DNA of 64,000 bases. Source: Gemmatimonadota bacterium (GTDB lineage Bacteria; Gemmatimonadota; Gemmatimonadetes; Palauibacterales; Palauibacteraceae). The stretch's first letter is position 1, and every line of letters begins with the position of its first letter. Both the position numbers and the translations under genes were made by a program. This document shows positions 25,562 to 32,845 of this stretch, one piece after another. The notes under the pieces were generated by a model. That model made no database searches. It saw only the letters and a program-made list of their open reading frames with translations, and was not told where the DNA came from. Location of the stretch: positions 43,841 through 107,840 of the forward strand of contig JAJCZV010000205.1 of assembly GCA_029262175.1 (NCBI GenBank). The letters are read 5' to 3'.

Positions 25562-26548
25562 ATGCTTCCGACCTCACTCGTAGGTCTCGAAGAGGTTCGC
25601 CAACCCGTCAAAGAACGCCTTCACGATGTGGAGTGCGCACTGCTCGGTATGGTACCCTCAGGTTTCGAGTCGCTCGACGAGGTCGGCGAGTACCTGTTCT
25701 CGCGGAGTGGCAAGTTGTTTCGTCCCACCCTCGTGTTGTTGTCGAACGGGGTCGAGGGGACGCCGACCGAGTCCGCCACAAAGCTGGCCGCGATCGTGGA
25801 GTTGTTGCACGTCGCCACCTTGGTTCACGACGATGCGGTCGACCATTCGCCGAAACGACGTGGCATGCCGACGGTCAACGATCGTTGGACGCATCAGGTC
25901 GCGATTATCGCGGGCGACTACCTCTATTCCCGCGCGGTCATCGAAATCACGGCGCTGGGAGACATCGAACCGATCGCGATTCTCGCCAATACCGCGAACC
26001 AGATGACGGTGGGAGAGATGCGCCAACTGATCCTGCACGATGGGTTGGCGTTCACTCGGCAAGACTACGATCGGCTGTGCGAGTGCAAGACGGCGTCGCT
26101 TCTTTCAGCTGCGTGCGAGCTGGGGGCGATGGCCGGCGCTCCCACACGGCGCGAGCAGCTTCGGGCTTTCGGATACCACCTCGGAATGGCGTTTCAGATC
26201 ATCGATGACCTGCTGGACTACGCGTCGCCAACCGAGGTCACAGGAAAACCGCGGGGTCAGGATCTTCAGGAGCACAAGGTGACGTTGCCGCTCATCGAGG
26301 CGCTCCCGAATATGCAACCTTCCGAGCGGTCGGCCGTCGAAGCGGTCTTTTCCGATCCCGACCCGTCGCCGGAGTCGATTCGCGCGATTATCGACGTTGT
26401 CGAGGCTCGGGGCGGGCTCGAACGCGCCCGCGAACACGCGGGCGTCCAGGCGGCGAAAGCGCGTGAGCAGCTTGCTAGTTTGCCGGAAAACGAGTTTGTT
26501 TCTGCACTCTATATGGCGGTTGACTTCGTGGTGGAGAGGGTGGGGTAA
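25562..26548 (+). CDS. Trans-polyprenyl diphosphate synthase
   Basis: A prenyl chain-elongating enzyme of 328 residues that adds isopentenyl units to an allylic diphosphate. Both Asp-rich motifs are present: DDAVD (in LVHDDAVDHSPKRRG) and DDLLD (in IIDDLLDYASPTEVTGKPRGQDL). GKLFRPTLVLLS is the usual substrate-binding start. Long-chain products of this class supply the menaquinone tail, which fits menA at 49804; chain length cannot be read. ATG 25562 follows GAGGAG and gives the normal family length. An in-frame ATG at 25478 is the alternative. It ends one base before the DUF4321 gene. Confidence 0.92.
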   Translation: MLPTSLVGLEEVRQPVKERLHDVECALLGMVPSGFESLDEVGEYLFSRSGKLFRPTLVLLSNGVEGTPTESATKLAAIVELLHVATLVHDDAVDHSPKRRGMPTVNDRWTHQVAIIAGDYLYSRAVIEITALGDIEPIAILANTANQMTVGEMRQLILHDGLAFTRQDYDRLCECKTASLLSAACELGAMAGAPTRREQLRAFGYHLGMAFQIIDDLLDYASPTEVTGKPRGQDLQEHKVTLPLIEALPNMQPSERSAVEAVFSDPDPSPESIRAIIDVVEARGGLERAREHAGVQAAKAREQLASLPENEFVSALYMAVDFVVERVG

Positions 26549-26833
26549 GTGGCGGATCTAGGCCGGCGGCCGGAACGGTCGCCAAAAAGGATCGTGCTGG
26601 TCATAGCCGGCGGGTTTATCTTGGGCGCCCTGTTGACGGAGCTCATGACGATCACGCTCCCGCCGTCGGCAGCACGGCAGTTCTTTATCACGACGGTTGC
26701 AGCATCGTTGGGTCCACTCAGTGTGGATCTCAACGTTATCGCTCTCACGATCGGACCGTTGATCCTCCGGGCGAACTTCTTGAGTCTGGTGGGGATACTA
26801 CTAGTTGCGTGGTTCGCGCGTTCGCTGCTCTAA
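26549..26833 (+). CDS. Small membrane protein, DUF4321
   Basis: A 94-residue protein with two hydrophobic helices: IVLVIAGGFILGALLTELM and, near the C-terminus, FLSLVGILLVAWFARSLL. The pattern ALTIGPLILRANFLSLVGI matches the DUF4321 family, which has no known function. It begins with GTG immediately after the prenyl synthase stop and lies 37 bp before tatA, so the three are probably one transcript. Confidence 0.75.
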   Translation: MADLGRRPERSPKRIVLVIAGGFILGALLTELMTITLPPSAARQFFITTVAASLGPLSVDLNVIALTIGPLILRANFLSLVGILLVAWFARSLL

Positions 26834-26870
26834 TCGAACGTGAGAGGCGAGCCCAAATAAGGAGTTCAAG

Positions 26871-27095
26871 ATGTTTGGTTTGAGTCCTTGGGAACTATTG
26901 ATCGTGTTTCTGGCAATCCTGCTTCTGTTCGGGGCCAAAAGGCTGCCTGAGATCGGCGGCTCGCTGGGCAAAGGGATCCGCGAGTTCAAGACGTCCATCA
27001 AGGACGTCGAGGGCGAGATGCGGGCCGAGATCACGGGAGACAGCCCGGTCAAGCCGGAGACGACGCAACGGCAGGCGACCAAGACCGAAGTGTAG
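26871..27095 (+). CDS. tatA: Sec-independent protein translocase TatA
   Basis: TatA polymerises to form the Tat translocation pore with TatC. The 74-residue protein has the short membrane helix (SPWELLIVFLAILLLFGAKRLPE) with the FGAKRLPE hinge, an amphipathic helix (GGSLGKGIREFKTSIKD) and a charged tail. A strong AAGGAG at 26859-26864 precedes ATG 26871. It is the only TatA/B-type gene in the window, so it may serve as both A and B. A perfect hairpin follows 18 bp downstream. Confidence 0.95.
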   Translation: MFGLSPWELLIVFLAILLLFGAKRLPEIGGSLGKGIREFKTSIKDVEGEMRAEITGDSPVKPETTQRQATKTEV

Positions 27096-27113
27096 GTCCG
27101 CGGCGTCAGTCGT

Positions 27114-27142
27114 GATTCTCGCCCGCGAGCCGGGCGAGAATC
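27114..27142. terminator. Perfect 12-bp hairpin between tatA and ppiD
   Basis: GATTCTCGCCCG (27114-27125) and CGGGCGAGAATC (27131-27142) pair perfectly around a CGAGC loop. It lies between convergent genes, so it can act for both strands. No T-tract follows on either side. Confidence 0.6.
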
Positions 27143-27162
27143 GGATCGGGTGCGCTAGGAGG

Positions 27163-27182
27163 AGCTGCCCGGGCTGGCAGCT
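27163..27182. terminator. Second hairpin before the ppiD stop
   Basis: AGCTGCC (27163-27169) and GGCAGCT (27176-27182) form a perfect 7-bp stem with a 6-nt loop, ending 1 bp before the ppiD stop codon on the minus strand. With the 12-bp hairpin it makes a double stop between convergent genes. Confidence 0.4.
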
Positions 27183-27183
27183 G

Positions 27184-29004
27184 CTAGATGGCTTCGGGGT
27201 TGATCAATCTCGCACGGTGGTCTTCCACCACCGCCTCTTTCCGAAGGGCAGCAAGCCACTTGTCCACATAGCCCTGCGAGCGCTCGAGTCGTAGCTGTTC
27301 TAGTAGGACCGCCTTCACTTCCTCAAATCCCGTCCGCGTCGCGTCTTCGCGGTCGAGGACCTCGAGCACCACGACCGCATCGCCGGCGTCCGCGACACCG
27401 CTCGTCGAACCGATCCGCGTACCGAACGCCTCGCCGATGGCTTCGGTACCTTGTCCCAGGCCGGGGACGAAGTCCCCTCGCCGGAACGTTTGAGACTCCT
27501 GTACCGTCCAGCCAAATCGGGTCGCGGCCGCCTCCAGCGAAGCTCCGCCAGCGACCGCGTCGATCAACCCCAGCGCCGCGTTCCGGGCGAGGTCCTTCTT
27601 CCGGGAAACGATCAACTGCTCTCGAATCCCGGTTGCAGCTTCCTCGAGCGGAATCGGACTCTCGTCCCGACGACCGAGCAATTCGAACAGATGGAACCCC
27701 GTCGCGTTCTCGAAGAACTGGGACAGGTCGCCCACTTCGGTCTCGTCAGCGAACGCCCAGACCGGCGCGACGCCGAGCGCTCCAGCGCCTGGGACAAAGG
27801 TGACTCCGTCAACCAGCTGAAGGTCGGTCGTGATCGCGACGCCGAGCGAGTCCGCTGCGGTCTTTAGGTCACGAACCAAGGCGATGCCCTCGATCTCCTC
27901 CTGCAGGTCGAAAACGGAGTCTTCGGTGGCCGGCGAGATCTCGATCGGGATGAAGATCTGACTGAGTTCGAGAGAGTCCCGCGCTCGCTGATCTACACGC
28001 ACCAGGTGGAACCCGAACGCAGTCTCGATGGGCGTAGAGACGGCCCCGATCGCTAACCCGTCGGTACCCTCGACAAGCGCAGGGTTGAACGCCGACTGGA
28101 GCCGAAAGCCCATGGATCCGCCCGCCGGAGCAGAAACAGGATCGCGGGATTCCACACTTGCCAGTTCCGCGAAGTCCTCCCCGTCAGCGAGGCGATCGTA
28201 GAGGCCGGTGGCAAGGTCTCGCGCCGCAATCGTGTCGCTGGGCGACGGTCGAAGCGGAACACTGACGAGGCTTACCCGAGCCGTCGCCGGCCGGACGAAC
28301 TCGTCGCGTCGCTCGTTGTAGAAGGCGCGGATTTCCGCGTCGGAGATCGTGACCGAAGAGTCGTCGACGGTCGTCGCGGGATCGACCCGAACGAACCGAA
28401 CGCGTGCCGTCTCGTTGGTGTCTCGGTAGAACTCCCAAGCCTCCTCGTCGGAGACGTAAATACCGCTCTTCACAAGCGCGTCGAGCTTCGCCCTTGGAAG
28501 AAGAGACCGGTAGTAGTTCTCGATTTGAAGAAGCGTCGTTTCATCCGTGGCGGGGTCCGAGAAGAAGCGCCGGTACTTCTCGATGTCGAACTGCCCGTTG
28601 GTCTGAAATGCCGCATGCGCAAACAACTCGGGCGGAGGCTGCGTCAGGAACGCCTGTCGGACCTCGGAGTCCGTGATCTGGATCCCAAGCCGTACGAGTT
28701 CGCCCTGCAGAAGGGTCGAGTTGATGAGGCTCTCCCACGCGTTGTCCGTGACGATCCGCTCGTCCTCTTCGGTGAGCGTGCGACCGTTCTGTCTGACCAT
28801 CGCCAGCTGGTTTTGGAGAAAGAGGTTCCACTCGTTGTAGCGGATGTCTTGACCCGCTACCTCGCCGATCACCGGGTTGATATCGCCCCCGAGATTCCCG
28901 CCGCTCATGTCGTTGATGCCCTCGAAAACGAGCCATCCGACAAAGGCAAAGGCGAGGATTCCCATTACCCACTTTGCGCTGTCGCGCATTTTTCCCATGA
29001 ACAT
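27184..29004 (-). CDS. ppiD: Membrane-anchored periplasmic peptidyl-prolyl isomerase (PpiD/SurA-like)
   Basis: A 606-residue chaperone-isomerase anchored by one N-terminal helix (WVMGILAFAFVGWLVFEG). The N-terminal chaperone part reads GQDIRYNEWNLFLQNQL and on, typical of SurA_N domains. A parvulin domain (about 250-345) includes DLATGLYDRLADGEDFAELA, GGSMGFRLQSAFNPAL and TAFGFHLVRVD. The rest is a second, more diverged foldase-like half. It should help fold outer-membrane and exported proteins at the translocon exit. It is transcribed alone, divergent from the TPR gene at 29216. Confidence 0.9.
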   Translation of the reverse strand: MFMGKMRDSAKWVMGILAFAFVGWLVFEGINDMSGGNLGGDINPVIGEVAGQDIRYNEWNLFLQNQLAMVRQNGRTLTEEDERIVTDNAWESLINSTLLQGELVRLGIQITDSEVRQAFLTQPPPELFAHAAFQTNGQFDIEKYRRFFSDPATDETTLLQIENYYRSLLPRAKLDALVKSGIYVSDEEAWEFYRDTNETARVRFVRVDPATTVDDSSVTISDAEIRAFYNERRDEFVRPATARVSLVSVPLRPSPSDTIAARDLATGLYDRLADGEDFAELASVESRDPVSAPAGGSMGFRLQSAFNPALVEGTDGLAIGAVSTPIETAFGFHLVRVDQRARDSLELSQIFIPIEISPATEDSVFDLQEEIEGIALVRDLKTAADSLGVAITTDLQLVDGVTFVPGAGALGVAPVWAFADETEVGDLSQFFENATGFHLFELLGRRDESPIPLEEAATGIREQLIVSRKKDLARNAALGLIDAVAGGASLEAAATRFGWTVQESQTFRRGDFVPGLGQGTEAIGEAFGTRIGSTSGVADAGDAVVVLEVLDREDATRTGFEEVKAVLLEQLRLERSQGYVDKWLAALRKEAVVEDHRARLINPEAI

Positions 29005-29037
29005 GAGGCGTCGAGTCCGCTGTCGGTGAAGTCAAAC

Positions 29038-29064
29038 GGCCCCGCGAGGCGTCCTCGACGGGGC
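29038..29064. repeat. Imperfect inverted repeat in the ppiD/TPR divergent region
   Basis: GGCCCCGCGAGG (29038-29049) can pair with CCTCGACGGGGC (29053-29064) with small mismatches. It lies about 35 bp upstream of ppiD on its strand, so it may fold in the ppiD leader or bind a regulator. Confidence 0.25.
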
Positions 29065-29180
29065 TAGAATGGGCGATCGCTGGTATACGGCCGGCCCTTC
29101 GGTTACCGCGAAAAACAGTTCAAAAACGTATGTGGGCCGCATAGCCGGGGCAACGAACGCCGTCCTGACGGCAAGCCGCA

Positions 29181-29210
29181 TTGACAATAAAAAAAAGTGG
29201 CCGGTATGTT
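29181..29210 (+). promoter_or_regulatory. Strong promoter giving an apparently leaderless mRNA
   Basis: A perfect -35 TTGACA (29181-29186) and a -10 TATGTT (29205-29210, 4/6) are separated by 18 bp that include an A-rich run. The start site would fall at about 29216-29218, on the GTG start codon of the TPR gene. No ribosome binding site fits between, so translation is probably leaderless. Confidence 0.6.
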
Positions 29211-29215
29211 CCACC

Positions 29216-30247
29216 GTGGCCACGAATGAAGACCTATCCGAAGAGATCGAACAACTTGTCCGGCGCGCCGAGCAGGATGGTCGAACCCACACGTTCGCGC
29301 GGCTCGCCGATCTGTATCGCAAGACTGGCGAAGTCGAGCGCGCGTTAGAGGTCGTAGAACGTGGGCTAAAGCACCATCCTCACTATCTCAACGCCCGCAT
29401 CGTTCACGCGCGCGTGCTCTCCGAGCTGGGCCGAAGGATGGATGCTCGCGCCGCCTTTGAACGGGTCCTCCAAATCGATTCGGAGAACCTGGTCGCACAG
29501 GCCGCGCTGGCCGAGCTAGGCGTGGATGGGCCCTCCACGAGTGCGCTGGCCCCTGACGATGCGTTGACCCGTGAAGAGGAGAGCGCCGCACGTCGCGGGG
29601 CGGGGTGGCTTGCTCGACTCGACGCGGATTGGCACGAGACGCACGGGGGCAACGGAGATCTGCGCGCGGAGACCGGGCCCGCGGTAGACGGCGCAGCGGC
29701 GACGCCGGCAGCGGAGACGCCGGCAGCGAAGACGCCGGCAGCGGAGCCTCGGCCAGTGGAGGAAGAAGCCGGCCCAGCGGCGCCGGAAGCCCCGGACGCC
29801 GGTGAGCAGGAGCTCGAGACTGCGACGCTCGCGGCGCTCTATGTGCGACAGGGGCTCTTTGATCGCGCCATCGCGATCTACGAGCGGCTCCTGGCTCGCG
29901 ATCCCTACAACGCGCGACTGGCCTCCGCGCTCGAAGATGCTCGACGCCGCACGGATCCTCATTCCGAGCCGTTCCCGGCCCCGCCCGCGGTTGGGCCGAC
30001 GAGCTCAGCGGGCAGGGTGATCGACGAACGGCGCTCCGAGGAGGCGCAGAGTTCTGGGCCGTCTGCGGCCGATGCGGCGCCCCCGACGTCTCCGGCCGAT
30101 GCGGCGCCCCCGGCGCCTGCGACAGACGGGGTGCATACGATGGGGGCTCTGATCGAGGACATTCTCGACGGAAAAGGCGATGCCCCCCCCCCGAGTGCGC
30201 CCGGTCGCTGGCCGGAGTGGTTGGTGCGACTCGGACGCGAGCCATGA
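29216..30247 (+). CDS. TPR protein with Ala/Pro-rich linkers
   Basis: A 343-residue cytoplasmic protein. TPR helices (about 5-95: EEIEQLVRRAEQDGRTHTFA, LADLYRKTGEVERALEVVERGL) are followed by an Ala/Pro/Glu linker with TPAAE repeats. A short TPR unit comes next (ATLAALYVRQGLFDRAIAIYERLLARDPYN in part), then a second Ala/Pro region and a conserved-looking tail (WPEWLVRLGREP). I chose GTG 29216 because a consensus promoter lies just upstream; the frame is open to an ATG at 29069 but that stretch would contain the promoter. A run of ten C lies at 30183-30192. Function unknown. Confidence 0.78.
   Translation: MATNEDLSEEIEQLVRRAEQDGRTHTFARLADLYRKTGEVERALEVVERGLKHHPHYLNARIVHARVLSELGRRMDARAAFERVLQIDSENLVAQAALAELGVDGPSTSALAPDDALTREEESAARRGAGWLARLDADWHETHGGNGDLRAETGPAVDGAAATPAAETPAAKTPAAEPRPVEEEAGPAAPEAPDAGEQELETATLAALYVRQGLFDRAIAIYERLLARDPYNARLASALEDARRRTDPHSEPFPAPPAVGPTSSAGRVIDERRSEEAQSSGPSAADAAPPTSPADAAPPAPATDGVHTMGALIEDILDGKGDAPPPSAPGRWPEWLVRLGREP
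29697..29756 (+). repeat. 15-bp tandem repeat coding TPAAE/K
   Basis: Four in-frame copies of ACGCCGGCAGCGGAG-like sequence encode TPAAE or TPAAK in the linker of the TPR gene. A second repeat (coding SPADAAPP) lies near 30064-30120. Confidence 0.7.
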
Positions 30248-30690
30248 GAATCGGCGTCCTGAACGGACCGAAACTGAATCTGCTGGGTGAGCGTGACCCG
30301 CAGCACTACGGGACCATGACGCTCTCCGAAATCGAGGAGCTCCTGGTCGAACGCGCCGCAGAACAAGGTGCAGAGCTGTGTTTCTTTCAATCCGACGACG
30401 AAGGGGCCATCGTCGAGTGGATCCAAACGCAGGCGATGTCCGTCGATGCGTGGTTGGTGAACGCCGGCGCGCTCACGCACACCAGCGTCGCGCTCCGGGA
30501 CGCGCTCGCGGCCTCCGCACGGCCGTTCGTGGAGGTCCACCTTTCCAACGTCTTCGCGCGTGAACCGTTTCGTCATACATCGGTGTTCTCGGATCTCGCG
30601 ATCGGGGTCATCGCCGGCTTCCGGGCGTCGAGCTATACGTTTGGACTGGAGGCTTTGACCAGTCACCTGCGGGAGCAGACCGGGGTTTGA
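30244..30690 (+). CDS. aroQ: 3-dehydroquinate dehydratase, type II
   Basis: AroQ removes water from 3-dehydroquinate in the shikimate pathway. The 148-residue product has the type II pattern: LNGPKLNLLGERDPQHYG, FFQSDDEGAIVEWI, NAGALTHTSVALRDAL and VEVHLSNVFAREPFRHTS. The catalytic Tyr (in QHYG) and the His in VHLSN are present. However, the Asn after GP that is conserved in this family is Lys here (NGPK). ATG 30244 overlaps the TPR stop (ATGA); the stop overlaps pepP (TTGA). Confidence 0.94.
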   Translation: MRIGVLNGPKLNLLGERDPQHYGTMTLSEIEELLVERAAEQGAELCFFQSDDEGAIVEWIQTQAMSVDAWLVNAGALTHTSVALRDALAASARPFVEVHLSNVFAREPFRHTSVFSDLAIGVIAGFRASSYTFGLEALTSHLREQTGV

Positions 30691-31772
30691 GCGTCCACGC
30701 TAAACGCCGTCTCGCGCTCGAATCGGTACTCGAGACGGCGGGGCACGACGCCGCCCTCATCACGCAGCGGGCAAACATACGGTACCTGAGCGGGTTCACC
30801 GGCTCCTCCGGGGCGCTTCTCATCGCCAGATCGGGGGCGTCCACGCTTCTCACCGACTTTCGATACGACGAGCAGGCGAACGACGAGGTCCAAGGACCCA
30901 CGCGCATCTGCATCACGCGGGGCGTCTGGATGGCGACGCTACCCGATGTAATCGGAGAACAGACTCGATCGGTTGTCTTCGAGTCGGACCACCTCACGGT
31001 GGCGGACCACAAACGACTCGTCGAAGCGATCCCGGACGTGGATTGCGCGCCAATAACCGATCTCGTGGGAGGCCTCCGGCGGTCGAAAGACGCCACCGAG
31101 ATCGAAGCCATCGAGCGGGCGGTCTCCGTCGCCGAGGAAGCGCTCGAGCGGACGCTCGCGGCCATCGACTGGCACGACCGACCGACGGAGCGGCGCGTCG
31201 CGGGACTCTTGGAGTCCGAACTTCGCCAGGGCGGGTCCGAGACGCTGCCGTTCGAGGTGATCGCGGCCGGCGGGCCTCGCACGGCGCTCCCGCACGCGAC
31301 GCCTACCGATCGCTGTATCGAGGCCGGAGATCTTGTTTTGCTGGATTTCGGTGCGCGGGTCGATGGCTATTGTAGCGATATCACCCGAACATTCGTGGTC
31401 GGGACGCCCGAATACTGGCAGGCGACCATCCACCGCCAGGTGCTCGAGGCGCAGACCCTGGGGCGGGCGGCCGTCACCAGCGGTGCGGCCTGTCGGGACG
31501 TAGACGCCGTGACGCGAGGTGTTCTGGTTCGGCACGAAGTCGATCGATATTTCGGGCACAGCACGGGTCACGGGATCGGCCTCGAGGTGCACGAGGGCCC
31601 GTCGCTCTCATCCAAGTCGGAAGACACCCTCGTTCCGGGCAACGTGGTGACTCTGGAACCCGGGGTGTATCTTCCCAATCAGGGAGGAGTGCGAATCGAG
31701 GATGACGTTCTCGTGGGCGAGGAAGGCCCCCGCACGCTGACCAACCTCCCCCGCGAGCTCATACAGCTCTAG
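30687..31772 (+). CDS. Xaa-Pro aminopeptidase (M24 family)
   Basis: A metallopeptidase of the creatinase/aminopeptidase P type that removes N-terminal residues before proline. The 361-residue protein has an N-terminal creatinase-like domain (ITQRANIRYLSGFTGSSGALLI) and a pita-bread catalytic domain. Metal ligands are visible as LLDFGARVDGYCSDITRTF (two Asp), STGHGIGLEVHEGP (His), TLEPGVY (Glu) and GVRIEDDVLV (Glu). It starts at TTG 30687 in a TTGA overlap with aroQ; no other start fits. The aroQ-pepP-efp-acc order is old and common. Confidence 0.93.
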   Translation: MSVHAKRRLALESVLETAGHDAALITQRANIRYLSGFTGSSGALLIARSGASTLLTDFRYDEQANDEVQGPTRICITRGVWMATLPDVIGEQTRSVVFESDHLTVADHKRLVEAIPDVDCAPITDLVGGLRRSKDATEIEAIERAVSVAEEALERTLAAIDWHDRPTERRVAGLLESELRQGGSETLPFEVIAAGGPRTALPHATPTDRCIEAGDLVLLDFGARVDGYCSDITRTFVVGTPEYWQATIHRQVLEAQTLGRAAVTSGAACRDVDAVTRGVLVRHEVDRYFGHSTGHGIGLEVHEGPSLSSKSEDTLVPGNVVTLEPGVYLPNQGGVRIEDDVLVGEEGPRTLTNLPRELIQL

Positions 31773-31805
31773 AGACTCAGTCCCCGATCGACAAGACGAC
31801 TACGG

Positions 31806-32372
31806 ATGGCAAATACTTCTGATTTCAGGAATGGGATGGTCATCGAGATGGATGGCACCCTCTATCAAATCACGTACTTTCAGCATGTGAAGCCCGGGAA
31901 GGGCGGTGCGTTCGTGCGCACGAAGCTCAAGGACGTGATGGCCGGCGGCGTACTGGACAAAACGTTCCGCGCTGGAGAGAAAGTCACAGAGGTTCGGCTC
32001 GAACGGCGACCGATTCAATACAGCTATACCGACGGGCAGCTGTACTACTTCATGAACATGGAGACCTTCGAGCTGATCCCGATTGGCGCGGACCAGATCG
32101 GTGACGATCAACTCAAATATCTCCAGGAAAACATGGAGTGCGAGGGATTGAACCGAGATGGAAACGTGCTGGCTGTCGAGCTGCCACAGTTCGTAGAACT
32201 GGAAATTTCGGAGACCGATCCCGGAGTGCGTGGGGATACGGCTTCGGGCGGGACGAAGCCGGCCACGCTCGTAACGGGCGCGGTGATCCAGGTCCCACTG
32301 TTTGTCGAGGTAGGAGAGGTGATCCGCGTGGATCGAACCGAAGACAAGTATGTCACCCGGGTGAGTTCATGA
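31806..32372 (+). CDS. efp: Translation elongation factor P
   Basis: EF-P relieves ribosomes stalled on polyproline, which this proteome contains often (TonB linker, Pal, LolA, TPR linkers). The 188-residue product has the KOW-like N-domain with a Lys at the tip of the loop (VKPGKGGAFVRTKLKDV). Two OB domains follow, with the signature ending in GAVIQVPLFVEVGEVIRVDRTEDKYVTR. The tip Lys points to lysylation or no modification rather than Arg-rhamnosylation; modifying enzymes are not in the window. It overlaps accB (ATGA). Confidence 0.96.
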   Translation: MANTSDFRNGMVIEMDGTLYQITYFQHVKPGKGGAFVRTKLKDVMAGGVLDKTFRAGEKVTEVRLERRPIQYSYTDGQLYYFMNMETFELIPIGADQIGDDQLKYLQENMECEGLNRDGNVLAVELPQFVELEISETDPGVRGDTASGGTKPATLVTGAVIQVPLFVEVGEVIRVDRTEDKYVTRVSS

Positions 32373-32818
32373 ATATCGAGTGGTTGAAGAGTCTCATCAA
32401 ACTCGTCGAAGACTCCGACATCGACTCGCTCGAGGTCGAGCGCTTCACGACCCGAGTCCGAATCCGCAAATCACCGCAGATGACGGCTGCTCCCGTTCTG
32501 TCCTCGTCGCCCCCACGAACGGACATCGCCATCCCGATGGCCGCCGGTGCTGCGGGCGAAACCGCGCCCGCCGATGGGACGATCGAGGTCTTCTCTCCAA
32601 TGGTCGGCACGTTCTATCGAGCGGCGGCTCCCGATGCGCCGCCCTTCGTCTCCGTCGGGGATCGGATCGAGAAGGGTCAGACGCTGTGCATCCTTGAAGC
32701 GATGAAGCTCATGAACGAACTGGAGGCGGAGGTTAACGGCATCGTGCGCGAGATCGCGGTGGAGAACGCCGACCCCGTCGAATATGGGGCGCTCCTCTTC
32801 CGCGTCGAACCGTCCTAG
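32369..32818 (+). CDS. accB: Biotin carboxyl carrier protein of acetyl-CoA carboxylase
   Basis: AccB carries biotin between the carboxylase (AccC) and transferase halves of acetyl-CoA carboxylase. The 149-residue product has an N-terminal helix (IEWLKSLIKLVEDSDIDSLEVER), a Pro/Ala linker and a biotinyl domain with SPMVGTFYRAAAPDAPPFV and the biotin site EAMKLMNE. It starts in the efp stop (ATGA), and accC follows after 27 bp. AccA and AccD are not in this window. Confidence 0.96.
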   Translation: MNIEWLKSLIKLVEDSDIDSLEVERFTTRVRIRKSPQMTAAPVLSSSPPRTDIAIPMAAGAAGETAPADGTIEVFSPMVGTFYRAAAPDAPPFVSVGDRIEKGQTLCILEAMKLMNELEAEVNGIVREIAVENADPVEYGALLFRVEPS

Positions 32819-32845
32819 ACGGCCACTCAGACCCCCGCCAGAAAC

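Noticed and set aside
29069..29215. ATG 29069 as the start of the third TPR gene
   Set aside because: The added 49 residues show no pattern and would place a consensus promoter inside the gene.
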